Positions 26,263 to 35,278 are shown, counted from the first letter of the stretch. The stretch is DNA of 63,707 nt from an uncultured Candidatus Melainabacteria bacterium (GCA_934757245.1 CAKVLH010000011.1:1-63707); one strand, 5' to 3'. Notes: generated by a model from the sequence alone, not told the origin. Program-made: numbers and translations.

Positions 26263-27108
26263 TTATTTAATTAACTTTAAACACAAATCGTCAAAAATAT
26301 TAATTGGACGCATTCCTAAACGAGCTTGCTTTTTAGCTTCTTCTACAAATTCAATATGCTTAATCAATTCAGTTTCGCGCGGATTTGATTTTAAAAGTTG
26401 TAACATATAATTTTGTATTCCATCTAAAATAGTTTGGATTGGTGTATCTTTAGACATATCTTGTAATTTTTGTGAAATATCAAAAACATCTTTTCTTTTA
26501 AAACTTAAATAATCTGTAAAAACACCTTCAATTGCGGAAAAATCGTAGCTTACAGATTTTTTAGACGGTACGAAAAAGCATTGTGAGCGCGAAATAATTG
26601 TGGATAAAACATCATCTATATATCTTGTTAAAAATATAAACGTAACCCCAGGTTGAGGTTCTTCAATAATTTTTAATAAAGAATTCGCGGTTTCGGCCTG
26701 AAAATTCAATGGATTAAGCCCTGAAATATTACCTTCGTCGTCTCTATCACAAAAAATATAAACCCTATGGAATTCGGAAGCAGACATCAAACTTTCTTTA
26801 ATCATTTGTGATTGCTTAATCGAAATTACTGTTTTAGACTCGTCATCATCAGGCTTGTTATCTATTCTTGAAATCGTAAGCACTGCAGGATGTGAATTCT
26901 CTCTAATCCATTTGCAGTTTAAACATTCGCAATCATCGGATTTATCATTTTTGCAATTTAAAAGTCTTGCAATTTCATTTGCTAAGGTATATTGAGCATC
27001 AAAATCACTTCCATAAAATAAAATACTTTGTGGCAATGCACGATTTTCAGCAGATAGAGCTTGCGTAAAATAGTTTGTTAAAAACGGATATTTATCTGAT
27101 AATAGCAC
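26263..27108 (-). CDS. holB: DNA polymerase III delta' subunit-like protein
   Basis: A 281-residue clamp-loader subunit. ILFYGSDFDAQYTLANEIA stands where a P-loop would be but lacks GKT, as expected of delta'. The zinc-binding Cys set is CKNDKSDDCECLNCKW (about residues 48-63), and NSLLKIIEEPQPGVTFIFLT and STIISRSQCF (the SRC-like sensor region) follow. A longer frame starts at 27168, but a GTG at 27108 has GGAGG 6 nt upstream and only a 17-bp overlap with holA. Short for HolB (about 330). Coupled to holA. Confidence 0.82.
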   Translation of the reverse strand: MLLSDKYPFLTNYFTQALSAENRALPQSILFYGSDFDAQYTLANEIARLLNCKNDKSDDCECLNCKWIRENSHPAVLTISRIDNKPDDDESKTVISIKQSQMIKESLMSASEFHRVYIFCDRDDEGNISGLNPLNFQAETANSLLKIIEEPQPGVTFIFLTRYIDDVLSTIISRSQCFFVPSKKSVSYDFSAIEGVFTDYLSFKRKDVFDISQKLQDMSKDTPIQTILDGIQNYMLQLLKSNPRETELIKHIEFVEEAKKQARLGMRPINIFDDLCLKLIK

Positions 27109-28057
27109 ACTCAACCTCCGAAACCATGTCCAAACTCTCTGCAGATTTAATTTTGAATTCAACTTCAAACAAATTTTCTTTTAATTTTACCAAATCGCTC
27201 AGCTTCGTATTTTTTAATTTTTGTAATGTCTGTTTTACTACAAACTCATGCTGTCCTGTCATCTTTGAAAGTTCTGCAGGTGAACAAGTTGAAGATTTTG
27301 ATTTCAGAATAATCCATTTTCTAATCATTGTTTGAATTGCAGATAAAAGCTCTAACGGATGTTTTTTGTCTAAAAGCTTTTTGAACTCTAAAAGTGCTTT
27401 ATCTTTTTCTCCGCGCATAATAAGTTCTGTAAAATTAAACAAATCTTGGTTTGAAATACAAATATCTTCAACCATTTTTTTGGTAACAGTTTTTTCAGGG
27501 TAAGCAATTAGCTTAAGTTTATCGAGTTCTGTATTGAATTCACGCAAGTTGTTGCCAATTTGTTCTATTAGAAGCATAACCGCATCATCTTTCATCGAAA
27601 TTCCTTTAGATTTAGCGTGATTCTTTATCCAACCGGCAATTTCAGCGGTTTTATAAGTTTTAAAAGTTGGAAATTCTCTTGAGTTAAATTTTGATAAAAT
27701 CTTGTATAATTTTCGTCTTGAGTCTAACTTTTTGTTTTCATCTCTCGGAAGCCTTACAACAAAAACAATATTCAAAGTTTCCGGATTATTTTTAAGAGCA
27801 TCTTCAATATCTGCAAGCTCAGAATCCTCAAAAAAGTTTTTGTTTGAAAGAAAATAATCTTCACTATTAATCACAATAAGCATGTCGCCAAACATCATCG
27901 GCGGTGTACGTAGAGCAGTAATAAGCGTTGAATATATTGGATTATCCAAGACTTGAAAGTTCATAGACTTAAAATCGGGATTGAGTTTAGAACTCATTTT
28001 CTCAAGTTCTAATTCAATATTGTAATCTTCATCCCCGTAGAAAAAATATACTGCCAT
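27092..28057 (-). CDS. holA: DNA polymerase III delta subunit
   Basis: A 321-residue clamp-loader subunit that opens the sliding clamp. Family features are VYFFYGDEDYNIELELEKM at the N-terminus, LIVINSEDYFL, the KWIILKSKSSTCSPAELSKMTGQHEFVVKQ helical collar region, and LDKKHPLELLSAIQTMIRKW. Sequence conservation of HolA is low in general; the layout and the holB neighbour support the call. The ATG at 28057 follows TATAAT by 6 nt, so the mRNA is probably leaderless; the frame's upstream TTG is rejected. Confidence 0.85.
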   Translation of the reverse strand: MAVYFFYGDEDYNIELELEKMSSKLNPDFKSMNFQVLDNPIYSTLITALRTPPMMFGDMLIVINSEDYFLSNKNFFEDSELADIEDALKNNPETLNIVFVVRLPRDENKKLDSRRKLYKILSKFNSREFPTFKTYKTAEIAGWIKNHAKSKGISMKDDAVMLLIEQIGNNLREFNTELDKLKLIAYPEKTVTKKMVEDICISNQDLFNFTELIMRGEKDKALLEFKKLLDKKHPLELLSAIQTMIRKWIILKSKSSTCSPAELSKMTGQHEFVVKQTLQKLKNTKLSDLVKLKENLFEVEFKIKSAESLDMVSEVECAIIR

Positions 28058-28069
28058 AAAAAGATTATA
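28058..28069 (-). promoter_or_regulatory. -10 box with leaderless geometry (holA)
   Basis: TATAAT at 28069-28064 on the minus strand, then 6 nt, then the ATG at 28057. The T-run of the small-RNA terminator lies directly upstream. Confidence 0.55.
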
Positions 28070-28085
28070 CAATAAACAAAATTCG

Positions 28086-28171
28086 CAAAAAAAAACTTCT
28101 CTTGAACGAGAAGCTAGGAAATTAGTTAGGAAGGGATTTAGGGATTAATCTTTTATTTACATCTTACATAT
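28086..28171 (-). ncRNA. Candidate small RNA upstream of holA
   Basis: A motif copy (28172-28202) is followed by about 80 nt without a usable frame, then CTTCTC pairing with GAGAAG (28096-28113) and a run of nine U. No minus-strand gene lies upstream until 30621, which has its own terminator, so the hairpin has no other gene to serve. The RNA would carry AAUCCCUAAAUCCCUUCCU, with two UCCC motifs able to pair with ribosome-binding sites. Stem is only 6 bp. Confidence 0.5.
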
Positions 28172-28202
28172 ATATAAAGTATATAAAAGTTTTCTAATTT
28201 CA
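28172..28202 (-). promoter_or_regulatory. 31-bp promoter-like motif, copy 3
   Basis: On the minus strand TGAAATT, 15 nt, ACTTTATAT, then ATATGTAAG as in the 40113 copy. Confidence 0.5.
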
Positions 28203-28280
28203 GTTTTTTTTATTTCGTTACAATTGTTTACATTATGTTTTAAAGATTGAGCAAAGTATAATAAAGCTAAGAGGGATGTT

Positions 28281-29372
28281 ATGAAAAAATTACTTGTATT
28301 TTTTATGTTACTTTTTACTTTACCTTGTTTTGCGGATGAAGGAAAAATTTTGCCGTCTGAAATTGGTGTTGTACAAAGGGTTGAATACGTTGATTTAACA
28401 GATACAAATGTTACTCAAACAAAACAGGCTATTGAAGTAAAACTTGTTACGGGAGAGTTTAAGGGTGAAACAATAGAATTGGATAACATGTTAACCGGAA
28501 ACCCCTATTATGACATAAGACTAAAGAAGAACACAAAAGTAATTCTACATGCGGAAGATAATGGAAATGGCATTGAATACAGCATTGAAGACATAAAGCG
28601 CTCAGGAACTTTGGGCTGGCTCTCTTTGATTTTTTGCGGATTGCTGATTTATGTCGGAAGAAAAAAAGGTCTATACAGTTTGATTTCTATTGGTGCAACT
28701 GTAATTCTAATTACAAATTTACTTTCACCAATGATTTTACATGGAATCAATCCTGTATTTTCGGCAATTTTAATATGCTTACTTTCGACAGCTATAACAA
28801 TGTATTCAGTTGGTGGATTTAATGCAAAAAGTTCCTCTGCGGTAATTGGTGCAGTATTAAGCTTGGCATTTGCAGGGCTTTTGTCTTTTATTGCAATGGC
28901 AACAGCGCATCTTACAGGCTTTGCGGAAGAAACATCTATGTTTTTATACACTGCACATCCGGAGCTTGATTTTATCAGCATAACTATAGCAACAATGATT
29001 TTGGCAACTCTTGGAGCAGTTATGGATGTCGCGATGTCTATAGCCAGTACAATTAATGAAATCTATGAAATTGATACATCAAAAGGCGTTAAAGAGCTTT
29101 TTAAATCCGGCATGAACGTAGGGCGTGATATTATCGGCACAATGGCAAATACATTGATTCTTGTTTATATGGGTGGCTCTTTACCTTTGTTATTGCTGGC
29201 AAACAATATTGATTTGCAAAAATTTATCAACTTGAATCAAGTTGTAACCGAGACTGCTTCAGCATTAATTGGTAGTATCGCAATTGTAATTTGTGTACCA
29301 ATTACAGCAATTATTGCATCAGAAATGATTAAACATGCAAAGAAAAAAGAAGATTTGAATTTGGATTTATAA
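28281..29372 (+). CDS. YibE/F-like membrane protein
   Basis: A 363-residue integral membrane protein of the YibE/F family. A signal peptide (about residues 1-18) and a small beta domain with GEFKGETIELDNMLTGNPYYD precede about seven transmembrane segments (from about residue 110), including LGAVMDVAMSIASTINEI and TMANTLILVYMGGSLPLLLL. The family is conserved in low-GC bacteria and some cyanobacteria, function unknown, possibly transport. GAGGGATGTT precedes the ATG and TATAAT lies about 20 nt upstream. Monocistronic. Confidence 0.87.
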   Translation: MKKLLVFFMLLFTLPCFADEGKILPSEIGVVQRVEYVDLTDTNVTQTKQAIEVKLVTGEFKGETIELDNMLTGNPYYDIRLKKNTKVILHAEDNGNGIEYSIEDIKRSGTLGWLSLIFCGLLIYVGRKKGLYSLISIGATVILITNLLSPMILHGINPVFSAILICLLSTAITMYSVGGFNAKSSSAVIGAVLSLAFAGLLSFIAMATAHLTGFAEETSMFLYTAHPELDFISITIATMILATLGAVMDVAMSIASTINEIYEIDTSKGVKELFKSGMNVGRDIIGTMANTLILVYMGGSLPLLLLANNIDLQKFINLNQVVTETASALIGSIAIVICVPITAIIASEMIKHAKKKEDLNLDL

Positions 29373-29459
29373 ACAAGAATTTACTTCATAAGTAAAAAGA
29401 GTTTTTGGATATTTACAATTGCATTTCATTAACTTCATTAAAAAATTCCTTAGTCCAAC

Positions 29460-29487
29460 ATGTAACACAATACACATTGTGTTACAT
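29460..29487. promoter_or_regulatory. Second copy of the 12-bp-arm inverted repeat
   Basis: ATGTAACACAAT-ACAC-ATTGTGTTACAT. The arms are identical to those at 3427-3454, which precede a pilin gene, but no gene starts within 250 bp here. Confidence 0.6.
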
Positions 29488-29536
29488 TACTGAATAATTT
29501 GTTTTGCACAAATATGGTAAACTCCCTATGGGAAAA

Positions 29537-29583
29537 CACCTCACCCTAACCCTCTCCTGCAAGGAGAGGGTTAGGGTGAGGTG
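29537..29583. repeat. Perfect palindromic repeat, 22-bp arms
   Basis: CACCTCACCCTAACCCTCTC and one further CT base form an arm that pairs perfectly over 22 bp with 29562-29583 around a GCA loop. It is the best copy of the CCCTAACCCTCTCC family seen at 3520, 12690 and 52800. The rest of the 29373-29680 gap shows nothing coding. Confidence 0.8.
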
Positions 29584-29681
29584 AAGTTAAACAAAATCTG
29601 ATAAACAGTAGGAGTAGTACAATTAAATTTACAAATCAATTTGTTTCCACAATTTTAAAAGAAGAACTTCGTTTAATATAA

Positions 29682-29710
29682 TTGCTTTCCACTTCATAAT
29701 ATGCTATAAT
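29682..29710 (+). promoter_or_regulatory. Housekeeping-type promoter
   Basis: TTGCTT (29682-29687), 17 bp, TATAAT (29705-29710). The leader of about 67 nt holds a hairpin (TCTAGTCTT with GAAGGCTAGA) and an AAAGGAGAG ribosome-binding site for the gene at 29785. Confidence 0.7.
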
Positions 29711-29784
29711 TTCTGTCTGAAAACACACTTCTAGTCTTGGCGCGAGAAGGCTAGAGAAAAGGTTTTAATACAAAGGAGAGAAGC

Positions 29785-30462
29785 ATGAAGAAATTATTAA
29801 CAATATTAATCGCAATGTTTTTTGTATCTAATTCAGCTTTCGCAGGTGCATTTAAAGCTGATGCTAAAACAAAAAGAATTCCTGCCGGAACTGTATTTCA
29901 ATTAGAGTTTTTACAACCTGTAAGCACATTCTCAGGATGTGAAGGGGATTCTTTCGTAGCAACATTAAAGAGTGAATTATCAACAGGTTCTAACGTAATT
30001 CTTCCTTCCGGCTCTGTTGTTAGAGGAAGTGTAGAAAAAGTGAATACTGCAAAAAGATTTTCTCGCGGTGCTAAATTGTATTTAGATTTCGACCATGTAG
30101 TTACTCCAAATGGCAGACAAATTCCCCTTGATTTAGCAGTTTGTCAATTCGATAAAATCTATTACGATGGCTCGTTATATAAGAATTTAGGGTATGGCGA
30201 AGCTGTTCAACAAAATTACGAAAGAGCAGTTGAAATAACAAAGAATTCCACAAACTACGGTTTGAAAGCCGGTGAATCAGCTCCCGGAATTCAATACTTA
30301 ACAGCTCCTATTTGCGCGGTTGGTGGTTTCTTTGGTGGAGTTTGTTATTGGGTAGGCGATGGTGTTGCTGATATGTTTAGAAAAGGACAAGATGTTTACA
30401 TCAATAAAGGTGATGTCCTAACTGTAAAACTTGTAAATCCAATTGATATTCCGGTTTACTAA
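29785..30462 (+). CDS. Secreted hypothetical protein
   Basis: A 225-residue protein with a clear Sec signal peptide (MKKLLTILIAMFFVSNSAFA, cleavage after about residue 20). The body looks beta-rich: IPAGTVFQLEFLQPVSTFSG, VILPSGSVVRGSVEKVN and DVLTVKLVNPIDIPVY resemble the extracellular beta modules (SH3/TrbI-like) of other bacteria. A central Gly/Cys-rich hydrophobic segment (about 175-195, GGFFGGVCYW) may contact the membrane. A promoter (29682-29710), ribosome-binding site and terminator flank it, so it is monocistronic. No family name is assigned. Confidence 0.82.
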   Translation: MKKLLTILIAMFFVSNSAFAGAFKADAKTKRIPAGTVFQLEFLQPVSTFSGCEGDSFVATLKSELSTGSNVILPSGSVVRGSVEKVNTAKRFSRGAKLYLDFDHVVTPNGRQIPLDLAVCQFDKIYYDGSLYKNLGYGEAVQQNYERAVEITKNSTNYGLKAGESAPGIQYLTAPICAVGGFFGGVCYWVGDGVADMFRKGQDVYINKGDVLTVKLVNPIDIPVY

Positions 30463-30481
30463 TTAATAAGAAATAAGATAA

Positions 30482-30513
30482 AAAAGCGGATGACTTAAAA
30501 GTCATTCGTTTTT
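30482..30513 (+). terminator. Intrinsic terminator
   Basis: GCGGATGACTT and AAGTCATTCGT pair around AA, followed by TTTTTTG; the A-run before and T-run after give a classical structure just after the secreted protein gene. Confidence 0.87.
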
Positions 30514-30578
30514 TGTATTATTTCTAAAAGAAAAAAAACTGTTTACACATTTTTCAGCAATGTTTAAACAAAAAAAAA

Positions 30579-30600
30579 GTCTTGTAAACTTTTACAAGAC
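30579..30600. terminator. Terminator of the GH57 gene
   Basis: GTCTTGTAAA with TTTACAAGAC (10 bp) has T-runs on both sides, 21 bp after the GH57 stop on the minus strand. Confidence 0.85.
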
Positions 30601-30620
30601 CTTTTTTTATAACTCTCAAA

Positions 30621-32342
30621 TTATTTATACAACGGAGCTAATTTCTTTTCTTGTTGAGGAATTGTGCCTTCTGTAATTGATTGATAAACTCTGTAATCAA
30701 TTTCTGGGAAGCAGTTATCAATATCTTCAATCTCCTTCAACTTAGCTTCGTCAATATTTCCGCTTTCAATCATATCAGCAATCAAGCTAAATCTGTCAAC
30801 ATGTTCATTAAATCTATCAGTCGCATAATCTTTAGCCTGCCATGTAGTAATCAAGAACGGCCAATCTGAACTTTGAAGTAACAAGTTTTCTCTAGCCAAC
30901 TGATTTAATGCTCTTAGCATTAACTTGTCATCCGGGATTTCTGAATGAGCATCAACAATTGCATTAATTCTCTTTTCGCAAGAGTGAATAATTGGCCACA
31001 TCCATTCTGTTAAGTGGTTCATCCATACATAGAAGTGTCCGCCTTGTCCCCAAGAACTTTCAGGAATTTGGATAGCTTCTTTTGGTGGATACTTAGTAAC
31101 ATATTCACCGGCAGTAAGTCTTTCAACTTCAGGAAGATAGTCATTGAATTTCTTAATAACTTGTTTGATGAATTCAACACCTTCAAACCACCAGTGTCCA
31201 AACAATTCTGTATCAAATGAAACCATTACCAAACCTTCTTTGCCATCATGAGCAAGTTTGTAATCATTCAACAAGTGATAAATCAATGTTGTATAGTGAT
31301 CTGAGTTCTCATTAATCTTGTTCATAGCAAGAACCGGATCATACAACATCTTGTCGCCTAAATCAGTTGTTGGAGATGTAATTCTCCAGTAGTGCATGCC
31401 GGATTTATCATCCTTCTTATGGAATTCTCTAAAGCAACCATCACCCGGATAACCGTCAGCAGCTGACCATACTTGATATCCTGCTCTATCATTACGTCCC
31501 ATTACTGCAACTTGTGCATCAGGCAACCAATATGCTGAATATGTGTCATAACCTGTTGCAGGTCTTTCAGGAAGCGGAATGTACTCAATGTTTCCGTACA
31601 TACCGATTACACGTCTGTTACCGATTGAATTACCACCTTCGATTACGTGTGATTCTGTAAAGAAGTAGTGAATGTCATTGTTTTGAAGTGTAACTTCAAT
31701 TGCCGGACGCCAATGTTTTTTACCGTCTTTACCAACGTATTCATAACCTTGACGATAAGCACATTCTGGAAGCCATGCTCCCATTGCTTTTTTACCGAAC
31801 AATCTCTTTGTTGTATCTTGACCAACTTTGAATTGAGCATTCAAGTTACTATCCGTTGCAAGAAGTGGTGAAAAACCATGAGTCGCACCTGATGTTGTAA
31901 TTTCAATACATCCTAGGTCTTGATATTTCTTGAAGTATTTAATCAAATTCTTTTCATATTTATTAACAAAATCATCTCTTAATTTGTTCCACAAATCGAA
32001 ATAATATTTTGCTAAATATTTCAAATGTTGAGAATGAGCAACTTTAGGATCAGGATATCTTTCCAAGTCCTTAGAAACTGATTTAATTCTTGAATCAATG
32101 TATTCTACAAAACCATTTTGTAAATGTTCATCATTCAACTGTTCTGCAAGAATTGGTGTAATACCTACAGTCAATTTTGCCTTAATGCCTTCTTCATATA
32201 ATTCAGAAATTGCATTAAGCAGAGGTACATAAGTTTCTGCCATACATTCGTAAAGATTTTCTTCACCGAATGGCCACATTCCTGCTTTTCTGTAATAAGG
32301 CAGGTGGCTGTGTAACATAAATACGAATTGTCCTACTGACAT
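30621..32342 (-). CDS. GH57 1,4-alpha-glucan branching enzyme-like
   Basis: A 573-residue GH57 protein. The N-terminal QFVFMLHSHLPYYRKAGMWPFGEENLYE is typical of GH57 branching enzymes of the Thermus type. The likely nucleophile is Glu in AWLPECAYR (about residue 195) and the acid is Asp in SFDTELFGHWWFEG (about 360). It should transfer alpha-1,4-glucan chains to 1,6 branch points in glycogen. Length fits the branching enzymes (about 520-570). Other GH57 activities such as amylase remain possible. The gene is monocistronic, with GGAGGC ahead of the ATG. Confidence 0.9.
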   Translation of the reverse strand: MSVGQFVFMLHSHLPYYRKAGMWPFGEENLYECMAETYVPLLNAISELYEEGIKAKLTVGITPILAEQLNDEHLQNGFVEYIDSRIKSVSKDLERYPDPKVAHSQHLKYLAKYYFDLWNKLRDDFVNKYEKNLIKYFKKYQDLGCIEITTSGATHGFSPLLATDSNLNAQFKVGQDTTKRLFGKKAMGAWLPECAYRQGYEYVGKDGKKHWRPAIEVTLQNNDIHYFFTESHVIEGGNSIGNRRVIGMYGNIEYIPLPERPATGYDTYSAYWLPDAQVAVMGRNDRAGYQVWSAADGYPGDGCFREFHKKDDKSGMHYWRITSPTTDLGDKMLYDPVLAMNKINENSDHYTTLIYHLLNDYKLAHDGKEGLVMVSFDTELFGHWWFEGVEFIKQVIKKFNDYLPEVERLTAGEYVTKYPPKEAIQIPESSWGQGGHFYVWMNHLTEWMWPIIHSCEKRINAIVDAHSEIPDDKLMLRALNQLARENLLLQSSDWPFLITTWQAKDYATDRFNEHVDRFSLIADMIESGNIDEAKLKEIEDIDNCFPEIDYRVYQSITEGTIPQQEKKLAPLYK

Positions 32343-32529
32343 ATTAGCCTCCGTTCATTTCTCGTGTTTGAATATATATTTTTACATTATTATTTATAAC
32401 ATAATCTTAACAGAAAAGTAACTCTTTAGTATTAATTCAGCGGAATAATGTTACAAATGTTAACCAACTTTTAACCTCTTTATTTCGTAAAGTTTTTGAA
32501 TGTACGTTTATATAAGGATTATATAAATT

Positions 32530-32702
32530 AAGTGAATAGGTGAATAAGGTAATAAGTGAATAAGGTAATAAGTGAATAAGTTCATATTAAATTTTTTTTT
32601 GTAATATGCATTTATAAGTGCAATGTAGGTTGGGCTTTCAGCCCAACAGCGATATTAAAATTTTTCTAAAGTAAACTTATTCACCTATTCACTCATTCAC
32701 TT
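32530..32702. repeat. MITE-like element, divergent copy
   Basis: Left arm of alternating GTGAATAAG and GTAATAAG units (32530-32580); right arm CTTATTCACCTATTCACTCA-type (32676-32702). The interior shares ATGCATTTATAAGTGCAAT with the 34229 copy (ATGCGTTTAATTAGCGCAAT) and contains a hairpin GTTGGGCT/AGCCCAAC (32629-32647). The rest of the 32343-32712 gap holds nothing coding. Confidence 0.6.
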
Positions 32703-32712
32703 ATCGACTTTC

Positions 32713-33558
32713 TTACCCAATCGAAAACATATACCCGTTATTTTTTGAGCATGTTGCGCAGAAATCTGTTTCAGCGGTTATTGTTTTTGAAAAATCTTTA
32801 AAAGAGCTTCCAACTCGTCCGCGATAATCATTTGCTAAAAACGGGCATGCGTAAACTCCTTTTTGTGTAAGAATTCGACCAAACATACAATCAGTTTTTG
32901 AAGAAGGTTTTGCAAAATTTGCATCGTTAAAATTAGGATGTGATGCAATAATTTGAATATCAGTGTTTGTAATTTCTTGTTCTTTAAAAATTCTATTAAA
33001 TTCATTCAAAATTTCGGCTTTATCTAAATTATAAAAATTTTGAACAGATAAAACAGCATTAAAATTGTATCTGCTTAGAGTTTTTAATGCAAAAATCGTT
33101 TGTCTAAAATTGCCTCTATAACGTACCTTGTCGCTTTCGAGTTCGTTAAAATGTGCTAGTGAAAGTTTAAAAAAGATTTGATTTTCTGTTTTATTTACTA
33201 AACCTTCATCTTCAACTTTTTTAAGAAATCTGATTTTCTTTTCGTTCAAAAAACTTCCGTTTGTACAAATACATACATTACACCTTCTTAAACACAATCT
33301 CAAAATAGAATTAAAATCCGGATGCATCATTGGTTCTGCGCCAGTTAAGTAAATACAATAAATATTTTCTGACTTTGTATCAAATAAAGCTTCTCTGATT
33401 TTTTCAAGAGAAATATAATCTTTAAGATTTTTACTCATAGGAAAATTAATATAACAATTTGAGCATCTTTGATTACAATTCTTTTCAGTAAGTTCAATAA
33501 ATAAATTATTTAATTCGTCCAATTTATAAATAGGCGCAGTGTAAATACTATTGCTCAT
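32713..33558 (-). CDS. Radical SAM protein with C-terminal Cys motif
   Basis: A 281-residue radical SAM enzyme. The cluster ligands are NCNQRCSNCYI (Cys-x3-Cys-x2-Cys, about residues 27-34), followed by IYLTGAEPMMHPDF (the GGEP-like block) and VCICTNGSFL. A C-terminal SPASM-like set shows CMFG, CPFLANDY and DFCATCSKNN, which could hold an auxiliary cluster. The family includes peptide-maturing and anaerobic cofactor enzymes. It lies alone between repeats; no precursor peptide is adjacent. Substrate is unknown. Confidence 0.85.
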   Translation of the reverse strand: MSNSIYTAPIYKLDELNNLFIELTEKNCNQRCSNCYINFPMSKNLKDYISLEKIREALFDTKSENIYCIYLTGAEPMMHPDFNSILRLCLRRCNVCICTNGSFLNEKKIRFLKKVEDEGLVNKTENQIFFKLSLAHFNELESDKVRYRGNFRQTIFALKTLSRYNFNAVLSVQNFYNLDKAEILNEFNRIFKEQEITNTDIQIIASHPNFNDANFAKPSSKTDCMFGRILTQKGVYACPFLANDYRGRVGSSFKDFSKTITAETDFCATCSKNNGYMFSIG

Positions 33559-33761
33559 GAATCCTCCTTATGCAACTCTACTTTGCCATGCTAAAACAAG
33601 GAGAATTAAAAAAGAATTATCGTAGTGGGGGATATCTGGCATGGACAAGAATAAGAAAATTTACTTTACAGATATTTCTTTGTTACAACTCTTAAACTTA
33701 TATCCAAAATCTTCAAATATAGTGTATAATAAATCTATAAGAGATTTTAAGGAGAAGGCAT

Positions 33762-34223
33762 ATGTCAGTTATAGAAGGTTTACTAACCGTAACAAATGAA
33801 AGATTTTGTATTGTTGTTTCAAGATTCAACGAGTTTATATGTTCAAAACTTCTTTCGGGAGCGATTGACGAACTTAAGCGTCATGGCGTAAATGAAGATA
33901 ATATTGATGTAGTTTGGTGCCCCGGTGCGTTTGAAATTCCTCTTGTTGCAAAAAAATGCGCAAAGAGTTCAAGATACAATGCAATTATTGCACTAGGTGC
34001 GGTAATCAAAGGTTCAACATCTCATTATGATTATGTTTGTGCAGAAGTTTCAAAAGGTGTGGCATCTGTAGGGCTTGAAACAGAAGTTCCTGTAATATTC
34101 GGTGTCTTAACTACTGATAATATCGAACAAGCGATAGAAAGAGCAGGTACAAAAGCCGGTAACAAAGGCTCTGATGCTGCTAAAGCTGCAATTGAAATGG
34201 TTAGTTTGTTGGGGAAAATATAG
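33762..34223 (+). CDS. ribH: 6,7-dimethyl-8-ribityllumazine synthase
   Basis: A 153-residue riboflavin-pathway enzyme condensing 5-amino-6-ribitylaminouracil with 3,4-dihydroxy-2-butanone 4-phosphate. Signature segments: [42 protein letters not shown] and [23 protein letters not shown] precedes the ATG, with TATAAT about 35 nt upstream (33723-33728). It stands alone, followed by a MITE-like element. No FMN riboswitch is recognised in the 200-bp leader region. Confidence 0.94.
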   Translation: MSVIEGLLTVTNERFCIVVSRFNEFICSKLLSGAIDELKRHGVNEDNIDVVWCPGAFEIPLVAKKCAKSSRYNAIIALGAVIKGSTSHYDYVCAEVSKGVASVGLETEVPVIFGVLTTDNIEQAIERAGTKAGNKGSDAAKAAIEMVSLLGKI

Positions 34224-34228
34224 TAAAA

Positions 34229-34364
34229 GGGAATAAGGAGAATAAGGTAATATGGGAATAAGAAATTATAGAAATCTTCTTAATTAAATGCGTTTAATTA
34301 GCGCAATATATAAATGGTAAATTTAAAACCACTTATTCCCTCATTACCTTATTCCCTTATTCCC
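34229..34364. repeat. MITE-like element
   Basis: Terminal inverted arms (34229-34262 and 34332-34364) built on GGGAATAAG and GGTAAT units, nearly complementary, around about 70 bp of AT-rich interior. Homologous to elements at 54783 and 57193 and, more distantly, 32530. Confidence 0.75.
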
Positions 34365-34384
34365 ACCAAAGAAAGGTGTGATTT

Positions 34385-35278
34385 ATGAGCGAAATTATTA
34401 CTGAATTCAGAAATGAAAATACTAAGAATATTGATTTGCTTTCAACAATTGATATTGTTAGAAAAATTAATGAAGAAGATAAGCTTGTTGCTCTTGCAAT
34501 AGAAGACGAAGCTCCTAATATCGCACAAGCAATTGATATGATTGCTAAACAATTTTTAGTTGGTGGAAGATTGTATTACTTTGGCGCCGGAACATCAGGA
34601 AGAATCGGCATTTTAGACGCATCTGAATGTCCTCCGACATTTGGCGTTCCTGCTGATATGGTAACAGGTGTTATAGCAGGTGGTGATACAGCAATAAGGA
34701 CTGCTGTAGAAGGTGCAGAAGATAATTTTGAACTCGGCGAAAAAGATGCAGAAGTTCTAACAGATAAGGATGTTTGTGTAGCCATTTCTGCAAGTGGAAA
34801 TCCTAAATACCTTTTGGGAGTCCTTTCTCAAGCAGAAAAAAATGGTTGCAAAACAATAGCACTAACTTGTAACCACAATGCACTTATTTTAGAGGAAGCT
34901 CGTTTAGGAATTTGCGTAGAAGTAGGGCCGGAAGTTATTGCCGGTTCAAGCAGAATGAAAGCCGGAACAGTTCAAAAAATGGTTCTTAACATGCTTTCAA
35001 CAGGCGCTATGATTAAAATTGGTAAAACTTACGAAAACTTTATGATAGATTTGATGCCTACAAATGAAAAATTGAAAGACAGAGCTATTAGAATTGTTGC
35101 GGAAATTGCCGAAACAAGCGCTTCTAATGCTTTAAAAACGTTGCTTGAATGCGATTGGAAGGTTAAAGTTGCAATCATGATGATAAAATGCAATTTAACG
35201 AAAGACGAAGCGATTGAAGCTTTGCGTAAAAATTGTGGCGTTCTAAGAAGAGCTTTAAAAAGTTTAGCTACTTCATAA
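34385..35278 (+). CDS. murQ: N-acetylmuramic acid 6-phosphate etherase
   Basis: A 297-residue SIS-domain etherase that cleaves the D-lactyl ether of MurNAc-6-P to give GlcNAc-6-P in peptidoglycan recycling. Signature segments: LYYFGAGTSGRIGILDASECPPTFG, AGGDTAIRTAVEGAEDN, VCVAISASGNPKYLLG, GPEVIAGSSRMKAGT and PTNEKLKDRAIRI. It overlaps the convergent LysM gene by 11 bp at the 3' end. AAAGGTG precedes the ATG. Confidence 0.94.
   Translation: MSEIITEFRNENTKNIDLLSTIDIVRKINEEDKLVALAIEDEAPNIAQAIDMIAKQFLVGGRLYYFGAGTSGRIGILDASECPPTFGVPADMVTGVIAGGDTAIRTAVEGAEDNFELGEKDAEVLTDKDVCVAISASGNPKYLLGVLSQAEKNGCKTIALTCNHNALILEEARLGICVEVGPEVIAGSSRMKAGTVQKMVLNMLSTGAMIKIGKTYENFMIDLMPTNEKLKDRAIRIVAEIAETSASNALKTLLECDWKVKVAIMMIKCNLTKDEAIEALRKNCGVLRRALKSLATS

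Noticed and set aside
32530..32702. CRISPR array from short GTGAATAAG/GTAATAAG repeats
   Set aside because: Units are 9-16 bp without spacers and there is a matching inverted arm, so it is a MITE-like element.
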